Assembly (NCBI RefSeq): GCF_000150955.2
Contig: NC_011669.1
Coordinates: 248,001-312,000, forward strand
DNA: 64,000 nt
Source of the DNA: Phaeodactylum tricornutum CCAP 1055/1
Lineage: Eukaryota; Bacillariophyta; Bacillariophyceae; Surirellales; Neidiaceae
Direction of reading: 5' to 3'
Positions 54,116-63,810 of this stretch are shown here, in pieces. The notes under the pieces are model-generated. The model was not told the origin of the DNA. It worked only from the letters and a program-made list of their open reading frames with translations, and did no database searches. The position numbers and the translations under genes are program-made. The number at the start of each line of letters is the position of its first letter. The first letter of the stretch is position 1.

Positions 54116-57100
54116 CACCCTCGTTTCAAACTTGATTTTGAATCAGGTAAACTTGGCTTGGAGGCAGGTTTGTGCAAATCCAACAAATAACGAGATCTCA
54201 TGAGTCGATGATGAGAAGGGGAGTGATGTTTCGTGAAATAATCTGCAAGATTATCAACACCTTTTTGCCAATGAACATTGAATTGGCCTTGCTTGACTCG
54301 GTCTTTAATCCAATAAAATCGCATGTCAATAGCTTTTGATTGTCTTTGTTTGACGGTCTCATTTACTATGCCGGAAGCGCATTCGTTGTCGGTTTGGATA
54401 GGAGTGGCCAGCTGGGGATGGCCCATGGCTTCTAGAGTAGTACGTAATTCAATAGCGTCTTTGGCATTGTAAAACAGTGCACCAAGTTCAGCTTCGGTGG
54501 CGGAGGAAAGAACAGATTTCATGATAGAACAGTGAACATGAATAGCACCGTTGAAAATCGGTGGCTCCGAATTCGGTTTAGGGTCCTTGATGGGTTTGGA
54601 ACTTAGAAAGAAAATTCCGCCAGATCGGGACCGGGCCTTGGTTTCTGACAAATAAGAAGCATTGCTGTGAACCTGTAAGAACATATTGCTAGCATTGAAT
54701 CGTACCGTTGCATCCGGATGCGTTGCGCAATAATTGAGCAATTGGGTAATTGCTTGTGCAGTCGCTTCGGTACCTTGTGTCTGCGCGGACGCGAGGGTGC
54801 CAAGGGCCACAAGCATAGTTGAATCCACGGCGCGAGCGTAGTACAAAAGAGTCCCTATGACTTCTTGAAGGCGGGTGATGCCGGCTTTGTCCAGCGGCGG
54901 AGAAACAACGGTTTCGCTGGTGAGTTGGATCTTGGCGCCGTACGACGGCGGTTCCCAAGCGTGCGGCGAATGTTGCGGTCGAGTCGGTTCCGTGTGTTGA
55001 AATCGCTGGAGAGCTTTTTCAATGTATCCCGCCTGGGCCATGTCGACGTGTTGTGCATTGTAATCCCAGGTGAAAGTGAGACCACAGTATAAGGAACCGG
55101 TCCAGTCCGTGGTTACCGTGTACAATTTTTCGAGACACTGGACGAGATGTTCAGCGTGCTCTTTGCCGACGTATTTTACTCCAAAATTGTCGACGACCAA
55201 GGAAAAGGAAATGGGACGGCTTTCGTGAGTGAAGAAGCCGGGTGTGTGCTTGGCTTGATGATAACCGTCCAAAGCCAAATGTTCGAGAAGGCGATCGTTC
55301 GCGATTCGTCCAGCGTGAGGGAGGCCGTACATGCCCTTACGAATTTCGACAAGTACATTTTCTTTGTGAACTAAGGGGGCAAGCTTGTATTGGTCCATGA
55401 TGCATGGAGGGATGTGCTTAGCCGGTATGCGCATATACTCGTACACTGGTAGAGGGGTGCCCAAATAGAAATCCTTGAGATTGCAGGTCATGAACTTGGC
55501 GCCGTCTGTGGAGATGACACTGTTGACTAGAATTTTGATGGCCGGCAACGCGGCAGTAGGTGTACTGGTAGGACCACTGTACTCGATGCGGTCACCGCCA
55601 ACGGTAAAACGGATGCGATATTTTTCGGCTTTGTGAGGCTTGATGGCAGCGACGATCTTGAGATACGTCGCCTTGCGGTCGTGAGGCTTCTCCGTGTGCG
55701 GAATGAAGTGTATGGTGTCAGTGCCGGCTGGCATGTGAGGGAGTACGCCTTGGGAAAGGCGCCCCATCTCGTTGGCAGCGGCTTGCATCCATTCAGCGCC
55801 TTCGTCGGAAATTTTCAATTTGGAATATTCCATGGCGGCCCCGGAGTTGGGGTCGACCACGGCGTTGGCTGTCCAAAACGCGTGTGCGGGGAAGCGAGAT
55901 TTTTGAAGACGGGTACCATGGCCGTGAGCGGGAGAAGGGACCGTAGAAGGGGAGGAGGCCAAAGGGGCGGCGGTAGGGATGGCAGTTTCGGCGTCGAGAC
56001 GGATTTGTTCTGCCAGTCGCGCGGCTCTGCGGCGGGCTTGTCGCGGGTTACAGGTGACTAACTTGTATGTTTCCGTCGCGGGAGCAAAAACGGGCACCCT
56101 CGGAAGTGATTGGGAATTGGCTGGGCCGGTGGACCTTGGTGGCACCCTCGGAAGTGGCGCGGTGGGCAAATCCTTGAATTGGACTCGCGGTGGCACGGCA
56201 GCAGGGGCTGCGCGGGGTACGGAGGTAACAGACGGGGAAATTGCTGCCGGTGGGCTTGTGGGATCAGAAAAATTCGAAAAAATAGTCGACAATTGCTGCA
56301 AAGCAACGCGTTCCTGAGTGGCAAGCGGTGCAAGTGGAGAAGCTGGAGTCGGATTTGATAGGGCTGTGGCGAGGTTGCGGGCGGCAGCTACCACGGTGTC
56401 TCGTGACGAAGTGGTCGGCATCTGTACTTTGCTTGGAAACCAAGTTAAAGTGTCGGCGATGCGTTCGCTGGTGGTGCTATTGATCCAAACACGGTAGCAT
56501 CGGTAGTGATGCATGGCAGGTCCGATGTACCAGCCGTCGACGGCATGGGGAGACCACGATTTGCGTACAGTAGGCTTCTCGTGAACGAGAACTTTTACGC
56601 CGGGTGGCGCCAACGGAGTGCGATTAAAGTCAAAGGCGCCGTGGACCTGTGCCCACGCCGAGAGTCTAGGATTAATTTGCGAGCCACGCAGAAGGTTCAA
56701 GGTCATGATTGCTTGGGGGAGTAGCCTGTCCCAAAGGTGAAGAGGAAAATCTTTGTCAGTGCTGCAAAGCCCGGCAATGAAATGATTTTTGAATGTGCGG
56801 ATCGCTCGTTCGGCAACGTTGCGACGGTGCAAATGAGGAGGTACTAACTGAAAGTCAACTCTAGAGTCATCCATGAATTGCTGAAGGGCAGTAGATGCCT
56901 CGTTGTCCAACCGTTGGAGCTGGGGTCGCAGGCCTCGAGATGAAAAGAGGTCGAAAGCGCGCCGATAAGCCGCGAGGATTTCGGTTCCGGTACGATTTTT
57001 CATCGGTTCGACATGGATGAAATTGCTATCGTAATCATATACGACCAGCATGTACGCGTTGCCGGTGCTGGAAGAGGTGACGAAACGGCCTGTGAGGTCC

Positions 57101-57957
57101 GAAAAGATTTTTCCTGTTGTTTCGTAGCAATCGGCGTACAAAAAATTGGATTTGAGAGCTGGAGGGTCGTCTGGAACTGGATTTTCGTCGAGGTTGTCGA
57201 CGATTGAGTCTGTGGCCGAGAAAGCGACAGCTGTAGGTTGAGTAGAGCGAAGGTTGGCTCGCTGTTGGTCCAAGTGGCCTTTGTGCATGGGAGCGGATCA
57301 AGGGGGGTGGCGTTTTATCTGGGCCGAAGAAATTTGAGGGAAAGTGGTGAGGCGGCCTTCGTTGATGGCCTTACACCATGTTGACAACTGAGGCGAGAAT
57401 AGGGATGCATGTAGGAAGGCAATCCGATCGGCAAGCAAAGAAGAGTGTTTGACGTTGTTGGCGACAGGAAAAATTGGTGAAGGAAGCGGCTTGGTAGGAG
57501 GGGTCGAGCTGGGTGCATGGAGAGTCCACAGTCGATTAGGGGCCGAGCGATCGCCCCGGAGGATGACTTTTTTGTCGAGAGTTATGGTGACGGCGTCAGA
57601 AGTGAATGTGGCTATGCAGCCATGGTCGCAAAGCTGTCCGATTGAAATTAGTGAACCGTTTGTGAGCCCTGGGAAAATGTGAGCGGTTCTGGCGGCTAAC
57701 GGGAGATCGGGAACGTCGAGTTCCGTGACGTGAGTGGACTTGATGGTGCGTCCGTCCAGCAGGACCATGGTGATGGCTGGTTCTGCTGGTTTGCAGTGCT
57801 GATAAGGAATATTCGTGCTTAAGAAATGGCCAGTGCAGCCAGTAACGGCGATGGTGTCGGGAGGAAATGGTGGCAAGGAGGAAGCTAACGGAAAAGTGTT
57901 GGATGCAACTGGAGACTTATTTTTGTTACAATAAGTTTTCAGCGGCACACTTTGCAA
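53857..57957 (-). other. Copia pol region (protease, integrase, RT, RNase H)
   Basis: Part of the fossil element. The RNase H portion near its end has SSATEAELGALFYNAKDAIE and Q-x-DNECASG, with QGQFNVHWQKGVDNLADYFTKH at the close, as in Ty1/copia RNase H. Integrase and RT segments lie upstream. Copia elements normally make Gag-Pol as one polyprotein or by frameshift or splicing. Confidence 0.8.
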
Positions 57958-57975
57958 TTTGGCCGTCCCTCTTTC

Positions 57976-58974
57976 CTATTTGGTCGCCGGAGGAGTGTAC
58001 TGGTAAGCCGAAGTCAAACCACCTTGTTTGTTCTGCATGGTGGCCGTGATCTGGTGACCAGGGGCTTGTTTCTCACACGTCGCACTTGTGTGTTTCGTGT
58101 TGTTGACAATGCCGTGAGTCCAGCAGTACGATTTACCTTTGCTGACTGTACCTTGATTTGCGGTATGATAGCCGGCAGAACTGCTGGTGGCGGTGAGGGC
58201 GCGGTCTTTATTGGCCTTCTGAAAATGTTTTTTGAAGTTGGCCAAAGTTTTGTCGGCTTCGTCCTTGTAACGCCAGTCGCGAGACGCGTGATCAAACAGG
58301 CCAGTTTTTTCGATGATCTGGTAGCCGATGCGAGCAATAATGCGTTTGTCCATGATTTGGCCGGACGCAATGATGAACTGGTTACCTTTTTTGAGCTGCT
58401 GGAAAAGTTGCTGAATGGGCGTGGGAGGATGCCAGGCAGCTTTCATGCGTTTGTCGTTCGCAATGAGATCTGACGCTTGAATTGTACCAAAGGTTTCCCA
58501 GAGATGAGAGAGAATGGCTAAAGGAGAGACCTTGTTGAAACCACGCGTGGGATGACCGAGAGATTCGATGTATTCGATGGGAATGGCGTCGAGAAGTTGG
58601 TTGCGAAACGCCTTGTTGGCGTTATGGTAAAGGTCAAAGAGCTTTTGACGTTTGTCGTTTTGGCGATTGGCTTCAAGGATTTGAGGCGCAGTGGCATTGG
58701 CGGCATGGTCGGGGTCCAAGGGCGGTTGCACGGGAGGAATGCAAGGGACGCCGTCTGTCATGGCGAGATACTCGGTTTCGGAAACGACGAGAAAAAGGTG
58801 ACCGTGTTGGCCGTCTCCAAGAGTGGAGGAAAGAGATTCAGCATTGTCGTTGATTTCCCACTGAAGCTGGTGAAGCGACAGGTAATCAGGTTTGGTCGTC
58901 GCGGTAGCGATGGGCGTGAGCTTGCTGTGCGGGAACGACTCGATGAGGTCTTTGGGAGAGGACTTACTGATCAT
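57976..58974 (-). other. Copia gag-like region
   Basis: An open region of about 330 residues at the 5' end of the element. It starts shortly after the 5' LTR and has a helical capsid-like part. Weak similarity to the Gag of other Ty1/copia elements is assumed from position. Confidence 0.65.
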
Positions 58975-59127
58975 GTTGAAGAAAGCGGTTGGATCTTTTG
59001 TAGATAAGAGAGTTAGCGTATTAAGTTAGACTGGAACTTGTTAGGCTGGTGGAGATAGACAAGGTGTTGTCGAGAGCGATAGGTGATATTGTGAGGAAAT
59101 TGGGAAAATTGACTTTCTTATTAGTTC

Positions 59128-59436
59128 TATTGATGAGCTCTACAAACGCAAGAACGCGAATGATGGAAATCGATGAACTAATAAGAATTATGAGTCGATT
59201 GAGAATCGCTATTTGGTTTGTATGGCTCGGAGACACTCTCAATGACTGGTTTGAATGGCAATGACATGTTTGAAATGTCAGCGGGAAGACTAGAATACCC
59301 GGTTGGCGTTCTTGTCTTGTAAGTACTTGTGATTTGAATCGGGATACTATCAGTAGAGCCGTAACTGATAGGGTAACTGTCATCAGTACCGTAACTGATA
59401 GGGATAGGATGATTGGGCTCGATCTTCATATCAACA
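59128..59436 (-). repeat. 5' LTR of the copia element
   Basis: 309 bp, the promoter-bearing LTR in element orientation. Nearly identical to the other LTR. Confidence 0.9.
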
Positions 59437-59444
59437 CTCATGTA
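59437..59444. repeat. hAT target-site duplication (left), overlapping the copia duplication
   Basis: ctcatgta, repeated exactly at 60707-60714. Its first five bases are also the right-hand copia duplication. Confidence 0.9.
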
Positions 59445-59464
59445 CAGGCTGCCTTTAATTCGGT
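59445..59464 (+). repeat. hAT terminal inverted repeat (left)
   Basis: CAGGCTGCCTTTAATTCGGT; the partner at the other end differs at one position. Confidence 0.9.
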
Positions 59465-59596
59465 TTTCCCGCAAGCAACCGCAAAGAGCTTGTTTGCGGT
59501 GAATTTGAAATCTTTAATGCGGTTCGTTACGGTAACCCTAAAAATAACCCTAAAATACACATCTTAAGTCCATGAATACTATGGTTTTACGTATGA

Positions 59597-60418
59597 TTAC
59601 TCCTTAATTAGAGCCGAGAGGTCCTTCAGATTGTTGTATTGTTTACAATGCAAAATGCCTTCGAGCGAGAAGTCTGTATGATGTTGCCTTGTGTTGTCTT
59701 TCTCCCAATTAATGACGGAAAAGTCAGACTCAACTGTCGCTGTATTTGGAAATGCCGATGCCAACCCGCCGCAAAATTTCTGAACGAGCGGAAATTGTCC
59801 ATGAGTTGCCGCCCGACTCTCTGAGAAATTACTCTTCTGATTATAAGAATGCAATAAAGCGTCTTGGAACAAGGGTTCTTCTCGGTACGCTCGGAGAAAT
59901 ATGCTAAACTCTTGACTAAGTTGGTCAATTTCTTCGTCTGAAAATTTCCGCTGTAATCGTGTTCGGTGCTTCTGAATTGTCTTGACAAAATCTCGCATGT
60001 TGCTTGCAGCAAGCTCGTATGGGAGCACCGGCGGTAGTTCTGCAGCCTGTGATTTGTTTCCACTGCGTACAATTGCAATGTTGGCAATGCCATTTGCTGC
60101 AACCACAAATAAATTACCAATGCTGGCCAGCAAACAAGAAAGTTTCTCCTCATCAGACGCCAATTCTTCGACTGTTTTGATCATCCACATGCCGAGCCCA
60201 TCAAGGCACGACCGAACCTGATTGTGAGTGATAACATAGCTTCCGTTTCCCTCAGCTGGCTCTTTTGAAATGATAGCATCAATCTGTTCTTGTTCAAGGG
60301 GCCCAGCCATCCCAGACATTCTACAGTAGGTATCAATCAAGCCACTGAGAATTTTCTGCTGCTGTGACACCAGCGTTGTCAATTCCTGAAGCGAAGTAAA
60401 CACGTTATGGGCCTCCAT
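59597..60418 (-). CDS. C-terminal part of a hAT transposase
   Basis: 273 residues from the ATG at 60418. The end carries FPLVQKFCGGLASAFPNTAT, then VESDFSVINWEKD and LEGILHCKQYNNL, which is the hAT C-terminal dimerisation domain. The N-terminal BED zinc finger and most of the RNase H-like catalytic core seen in full transposases of about 600 residues are missing. It is unlikely to transpose DNA alone but could still dimerise with a full-length protein. Transcribed toward the copia element, away from the FGGY kinase. Confidence 0.85.
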   Translation of the reverse strand: MEAHNVFTSLQELTTLVSQQQKILSGLIDTYCRMSGMAGPLEQEQIDAIISKEPAEGNGSYVITHNQVRSCLDGLGMWMIKTVEELASDEEKLSCLLASIGNLFVVAANGIANIAIVRSGNKSQAAELPPVLPYELAASNMRDFVKTIQKHRTRLQRKFSDEEIDQLSQEFSIFLRAYREEPLFQDALLHSYNQKSNFSESRAATHGQFPLVQKFCGGLASAFPNTATVESDFSVINWEKDNTRQHHTDFSLEGILHCKQYNNLKDLSALIKE

Positions 60419-60686
60419 GAAATATCAGAATTGCGTTGGCATTTGTGATGTCAATGCTTTCTTTAGCTCTTCTTGCTAAAGGCAGAGCACAGGGTATTGC
60501 ACAGGATGGATTAGCTATGTTCTTACAGTGTTTTGATTGAAATGAGCAGTAAATTGGGTTAGAGTTAAGAGTTTTATTTTCTACTGACTCTACGTAACTC
60601 ACGATAAAATAGAGTTAAATTAGTACTTTTAATGCGGTGAGTTCAAAACCTTTAATGCGGTTCAATGCGGTGTTTGAGGACAAAAC

Positions 60687-60706
60687 ACCGCATTAAAGGC
60701 AGCCTG
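60687..60706 (-). repeat. hAT terminal inverted repeat (right)
   Basis: Inverse of the left terminus with one difference; followed directly by ctcatgta. Confidence 0.9.
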
Positions 60707-60714
60707 CTCATGTA
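60707..60714. repeat. hAT target-site duplication (right)
   Basis: ctcatgta, followed by the original flank ccaaagc leading to the FGGY kinase. Confidence 0.9.
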
Positions 60715-60824
60715 CCAAAGCAAATCAGCACCGTAAACATAGGGCGAGACCTTCGAAAACCTGCGTTATTAAAACTGTGTGTGATAGGTTGTTTGGTCCC
60801 CACCCACTCTTGTCTCCCGCAATA

Positions 60825-62393
60825 ATGGCAGAGATGTCGGATGCCCCGGGCGACTGCTACTTGGGTATTGACAATGGCACCCAAGGTTTATCGGTGGTGT
60901 TGACGGATGCCAACCTCAAGCGTTTGGTTACCGGAGAAAGCAGCTATGAGTTTGTCCCAGATACTGACGCGGGATGCTACGAACAACTCACGGATGATTG
61001 GGATCTAGCCCTGACCGACGCTATGAAATCCGTCCATTGCTATTTGTCAGAACACAAGTCCTTACAAATAAAAGCTATAGGTATCTCGGGGCAAATGCAC
61101 GGCGAAGTCTTGGTGAATCATGAAGGCCAACCTTTGTCGTCGGTCCGTCTCTGGTGTGACGGTCGCAACGAGGACGAAGGCGAGGAACTCACACTCGCGT
61201 TTCAATTCAAGGTTCCCAAACGAGCAACCTGTGCAAGATTTCTTTGGACAGCTCGCAATCGACCCGAATTGGCCAGTCGCGTTGCGCACATAACGACACC
61301 GGCAGGCTGGATGGCTTACCGACTGACCGGAGATGTTGTACTCGGAATCGGTGATGCAAGTGGCATTTTTCCTATTGACGCGGATACTCTTGTTTACGAC
61401 GAAAACATGCTGCAAACGTTTGATAATTTGGTCGGAAATGCTGATATCCCATCTATGCGAGACATTCTCCCGACAGTACGACGAGCTGGTCAAGATTCAG
61501 GAGTGCTGACGCAACAAGGCGCCGCTTTGTTGGGCTTCCAATTGCCGCCAGACTATCCAATCGCAATAGCTGCGGCCGAAGGCGACCAAGTGGCCGCTCT
61601 GGCAGGTAGTCTTATTGGCCGGGATGGTATCGTCTCATGCTCGTTCGGAACCTCGGTTTGCGCGAATGTAGTTAGCAAACACGGCGCAGTAGAATTGCCT
61701 GTGGAGCCTTCCGTTGATCACTTTTGCGGAGCCGACGGCAAAAACATACACATGGTTTGGCTGCGCAACGGTACAACGTTTTTCAATACAATGGTGGCTT
61801 CGTATGGAATCCTGTCGGACAAAAACGATGCATTTTCTGCTGTCATGCCCCAAATGCTCAACGCCGCCCCTGATTGCGGCGGACTGCTTGCGCTGCCTTT
61901 TATGGATGATGAGCCGGGCTTGCAAGTTTCTAGGGGTGGTACGGCTCTACTCCTTGGTCTCAATGGGAACAACGCAACACCAGGAAATATTGCCAAGGCG
62001 GCCCTGCTTTCCACCATGTTCAATTTGAAACTGGGTTGTAAAATTCTACAAGAGAATGGTGTTGTTATGAAAGAATTGGTTTTGACCGGTGGTCTGTCAA
62101 AGTCCCCCGCCTGCGGACAAATTTTGGCCAATGTTTTTGGCTTGCCAACCCAACTGCTGGAGGCGGCAGATGAGGGAAGCTGCTGGGGTGCTGCTGTGCT
62201 GGCGAAGTACCGTCATTTGAGCATTGGAGACAATGGAAACGACTGGACACTTTTTTTGGAGTCAATCATGAAAGAAAAACGTATTGAACAAACCAGGTTT
62301 GAACCCGATTTCAATGCTGTGCACGAATATTCCAAGGTGTTCGACCGCTACCAGATCCTTGTAAAATTGCAAACACAACTAGCCAATGTTTAA
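60825..62393 (+). CDS. FGGY-family carbohydrate kinase, xylulokinase-like
   Basis: 522 residues from the ATG at 60825; the open frame starts 48 nt earlier with GTG. The N-lobe has GIDNGTQGLSVVLTD (phosphate 1 motif), GISGQMHGEV (xylulokinase signature region) and WCDGRNEDE (active-site Asp-Arg). The C-lobe has SFGTSVCANV and VLTGGLSKSPACGQILANVFGLP, the FGGY C-terminal signature. Substrate is probably xylulose or ribulose, giving the 5-phosphate that enters the pentose phosphate pathway; the exact sugar is inference. No organelle presequence is visible, so it is likely cytosolic. Only 118 bp separate the hAT end from the start codon, so its old upstream region has been displaced by about 6.9 kb. 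Confidence 0.88.
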   Translation: MAEMSDAPGDCYLGIDNGTQGLSVVLTDANLKRLVTGESSYEFVPDTDAGCYEQLTDDWDLALTDAMKSVHCYLSEHKSLQIKAIGISGQMHGEVLVNHEGQPLSSVRLWCDGRNEDEGEELTLAFQFKVPKRATCARFLWTARNRPELASRVAHITTPAGWMAYRLTGDVVLGIGDASGIFPIDADTLVYDENMLQTFDNLVGNADIPSMRDILPTVRRAGQDSGVLTQQGAALLGFQLPPDYPIAIAAAEGDQVAALAGSLIGRDGIVSCSFGTSVCANVVSKHGAVELPVEPSVDHFCGADGKNIHMVWLRNGTTFFNTMVASYGILSDKNDAFSAVMPQMLNAAPDCGGLLALPFMDDEPGLQVSRGGTALLLGLNGNNATPGNIAKAALLSTMFNLKLGCKILQENGVVMKELVLTGGLSKSPACGQILANVFGLPTQLLEAADEGSCWGAAVLAKYRHLSIGDNGNDWTLFLESIMKEKRIEQTRFEPDFNAVHEYSKVFDRYQILVKLQTQLANV

Positions 62394-62550
62394 ATTATAG
62401 ATTACACCCGTCTGTTTCCGGACCACGACTAAAAACACGTTTCAGAAGTTTTATCTACAGAAGTGTGTACCAATTTGATTGTTGTGGTGTTGATCGCTTA
62501 TTGACTGAGAAAGTGCTTGCTGATTTGATTTGTTGCATTTGATCGCCTCT

Positions 62551-62838
62551 TTACTTGGACGTGGAGGGAAGCGGCGGCAGCTTGGCTTTCGACGCTTCTA
62601 TTTCCTGCACGGGAAGAAAGATACGTTAGATGAGAATTATTCGCGCTTCTTTCAAGGCTGCTTCGAACCTGTGAAGCCCCTGCAATACAGTATACCGCTG
62701 AAAGACGGCTTTTCTGCCATAACTTACCGCAGGCGTTTTCGAACGGGATTTGTAGTAGTCCGAAGCCCGAACTGTTTTACATTTTCCGAGCTGAGCTTCG
62801 AGTTGGGAAGGAACTGGAAGAGTGCCGTTTTCCGCCAT
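62551..62838 (-). CDS. 54-residue two-exon microprotein
   Basis: Exon 1 62838-62728 encodes MAENGTLPVPSQLEAQLGKC...SKTPA (37 residues). A 123-nt intron (62727-62605, GTAAGT...GTGCAG) joins in phase to exon 2 62604-62551 encoding EIEASKAKLPPLPSTSK and a stop. The strong splice sites and an upstream CTTACAGTTA motif 18 bp before the ATG support a real gene, although it is far shorter than usual. Sequence is charged, Lys/Ser/Pro-rich, with no signal peptide or membrane span. Function unknown. The plus strand carries an overlapping open frame with no coding look. Confidence 0.55.
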
Positions 62839-63810
62839 TATAAAAAAAATCAGACTAACTGTAAGAGCTAGAAATGTGGTTGACTGTCAAGAAGATGGAA
62901 GCTTATGCTTTGTCAACAGCCCAACTTGTAAAACAGGGTAAGCGTGGCCTGATCAACGACGCACGAGGACCTGGTAAAAGGAGCTTTCACATGCTGTTGT
63001 TGACAGACAGTGACGCTATTTCCGGGTTTTGAAGTCTGCTGTCTTCACGTATCTGTGAAATTGTAACAGTACAGTCAGTATGCGAATGTAAGGGTGACTG
63101 CGCGAAATGACCGAACCCATCACTCATGTTGGAAACTCAATCTCATTGTTAATGCAAATGCTGCAAACGAAAATTAATTTCGCGATTTCATACGGTATCT
63201 CCCATTAACAGGTAAAATGCGGATTCCTTTGTATGCTGCTTCATCTCCTATAGAGTTCAAGATGATAGAGAAGAGTCACGTTCCGCCATGACTCCCTTTC
63301 GGATGTGCAGCCTTAACAGTAAAGTAGAACCTATTTCGAACGGTGTCAAGATTGGCATTCAAGTGTGACATGTCCGGCAGAAAGCGACATGTCGCATGAA
63401 GAGGTTTGAAAGGAGCGAGCTCTCATCTCGAGCAGAATTTATTATGTTCGATGAGGTTTGGGATATGATCATCCTATGAAAGGAGATAACGGATTGAATG
63501 TAAGACATGAAGAAGTGAAGAATGTGTACATCGCAGAAGCGATGTAAATACGGAAGATTAGCGATCAAACAGCGAGGTTTGAGAGCAAACAGAACTAGTG
63601 AAAAGTAAAATAAAGATCACAACAACAAGCACTGTCAGTAGTGAAAGAGTAGATCGAACGTGAAGGAGAAATAAGAGGAAATCTATTTATTGCGTCTCTG
63701 TTGTCAGCTAGTCTCTAAGACAGTCAAAAGATCTGAAGAAACCGGAGTTTTCAACACGCTTGCAAGCGAGAAAACCTGAGAACTCACGGTAAGACTCCGA
63801 GCGAGAACGC
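62839..63810. other. Intergenic region
   Basis: About 970 bp. It contains CTTACAGTTA just before the microprotein gene, then AT- and purine-rich sequence. From about 63364 (TGTGACATGTC) onward the character changes and could be the start of another LTR-type element; this is unproven. Confidence 0.4.
62856..62865 (-). promoter_or_regulatory. CTTACAGTTA upstream motif
   Basis: Recurrent motif copy in gene orientation, 18 bp upstream of the microprotein ATG. Confidence 0.35.

Larger units (their letters stand above)
53807..59436 (-). mobile_element. Ty1/copia LTR retrotransposon, young, essentially whole
   Basis: A 5.63-kb fossil element read on the minus strand. Its 309-bp LTRs (59128-59436 and 53807-54115) are bounded by TGTTG at the outer start, and the element is flanked by the 5-bp duplication ctcat. 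Parts in order: gag-like region, protease region, integrase core (HxxHxxRNVAERA region and an Asp/Glu-rich core), reverse transcriptase, and RNase H near the 3' LTR. This protease-integrase-RT-RNase H order defines Ty1/copia rather than gypsy. The LTRs differ at about one position, so insertion is very recent. It looks nearly whole, with perhaps one or two interruptions or frame changes among the coding parts. Diatom CoDi-type affinity is inferred from the host. Confidence 0.9.
59445..60706 (-). mobile_element. Compact hAT-superfamily DNA transposon
   Basis: 1,262 bp bounded by terminal inverted repeats beginning CAGGCTGCCTTTAAT (20 bp, 19 matching) and by an exact 8-bp duplication ctcatgta, the hAT hallmark. 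Inside the ends, copies of CTTTAATGCGGT recur (59513, about 60629 and 60650), as expected for transposase-binding subterminal repeats. It encodes only the C-terminal half of a hAT transposase. It is probably an internally deleted, non-autonomous copy needing a full-length transposase elsewhere. Confidence 0.9.
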
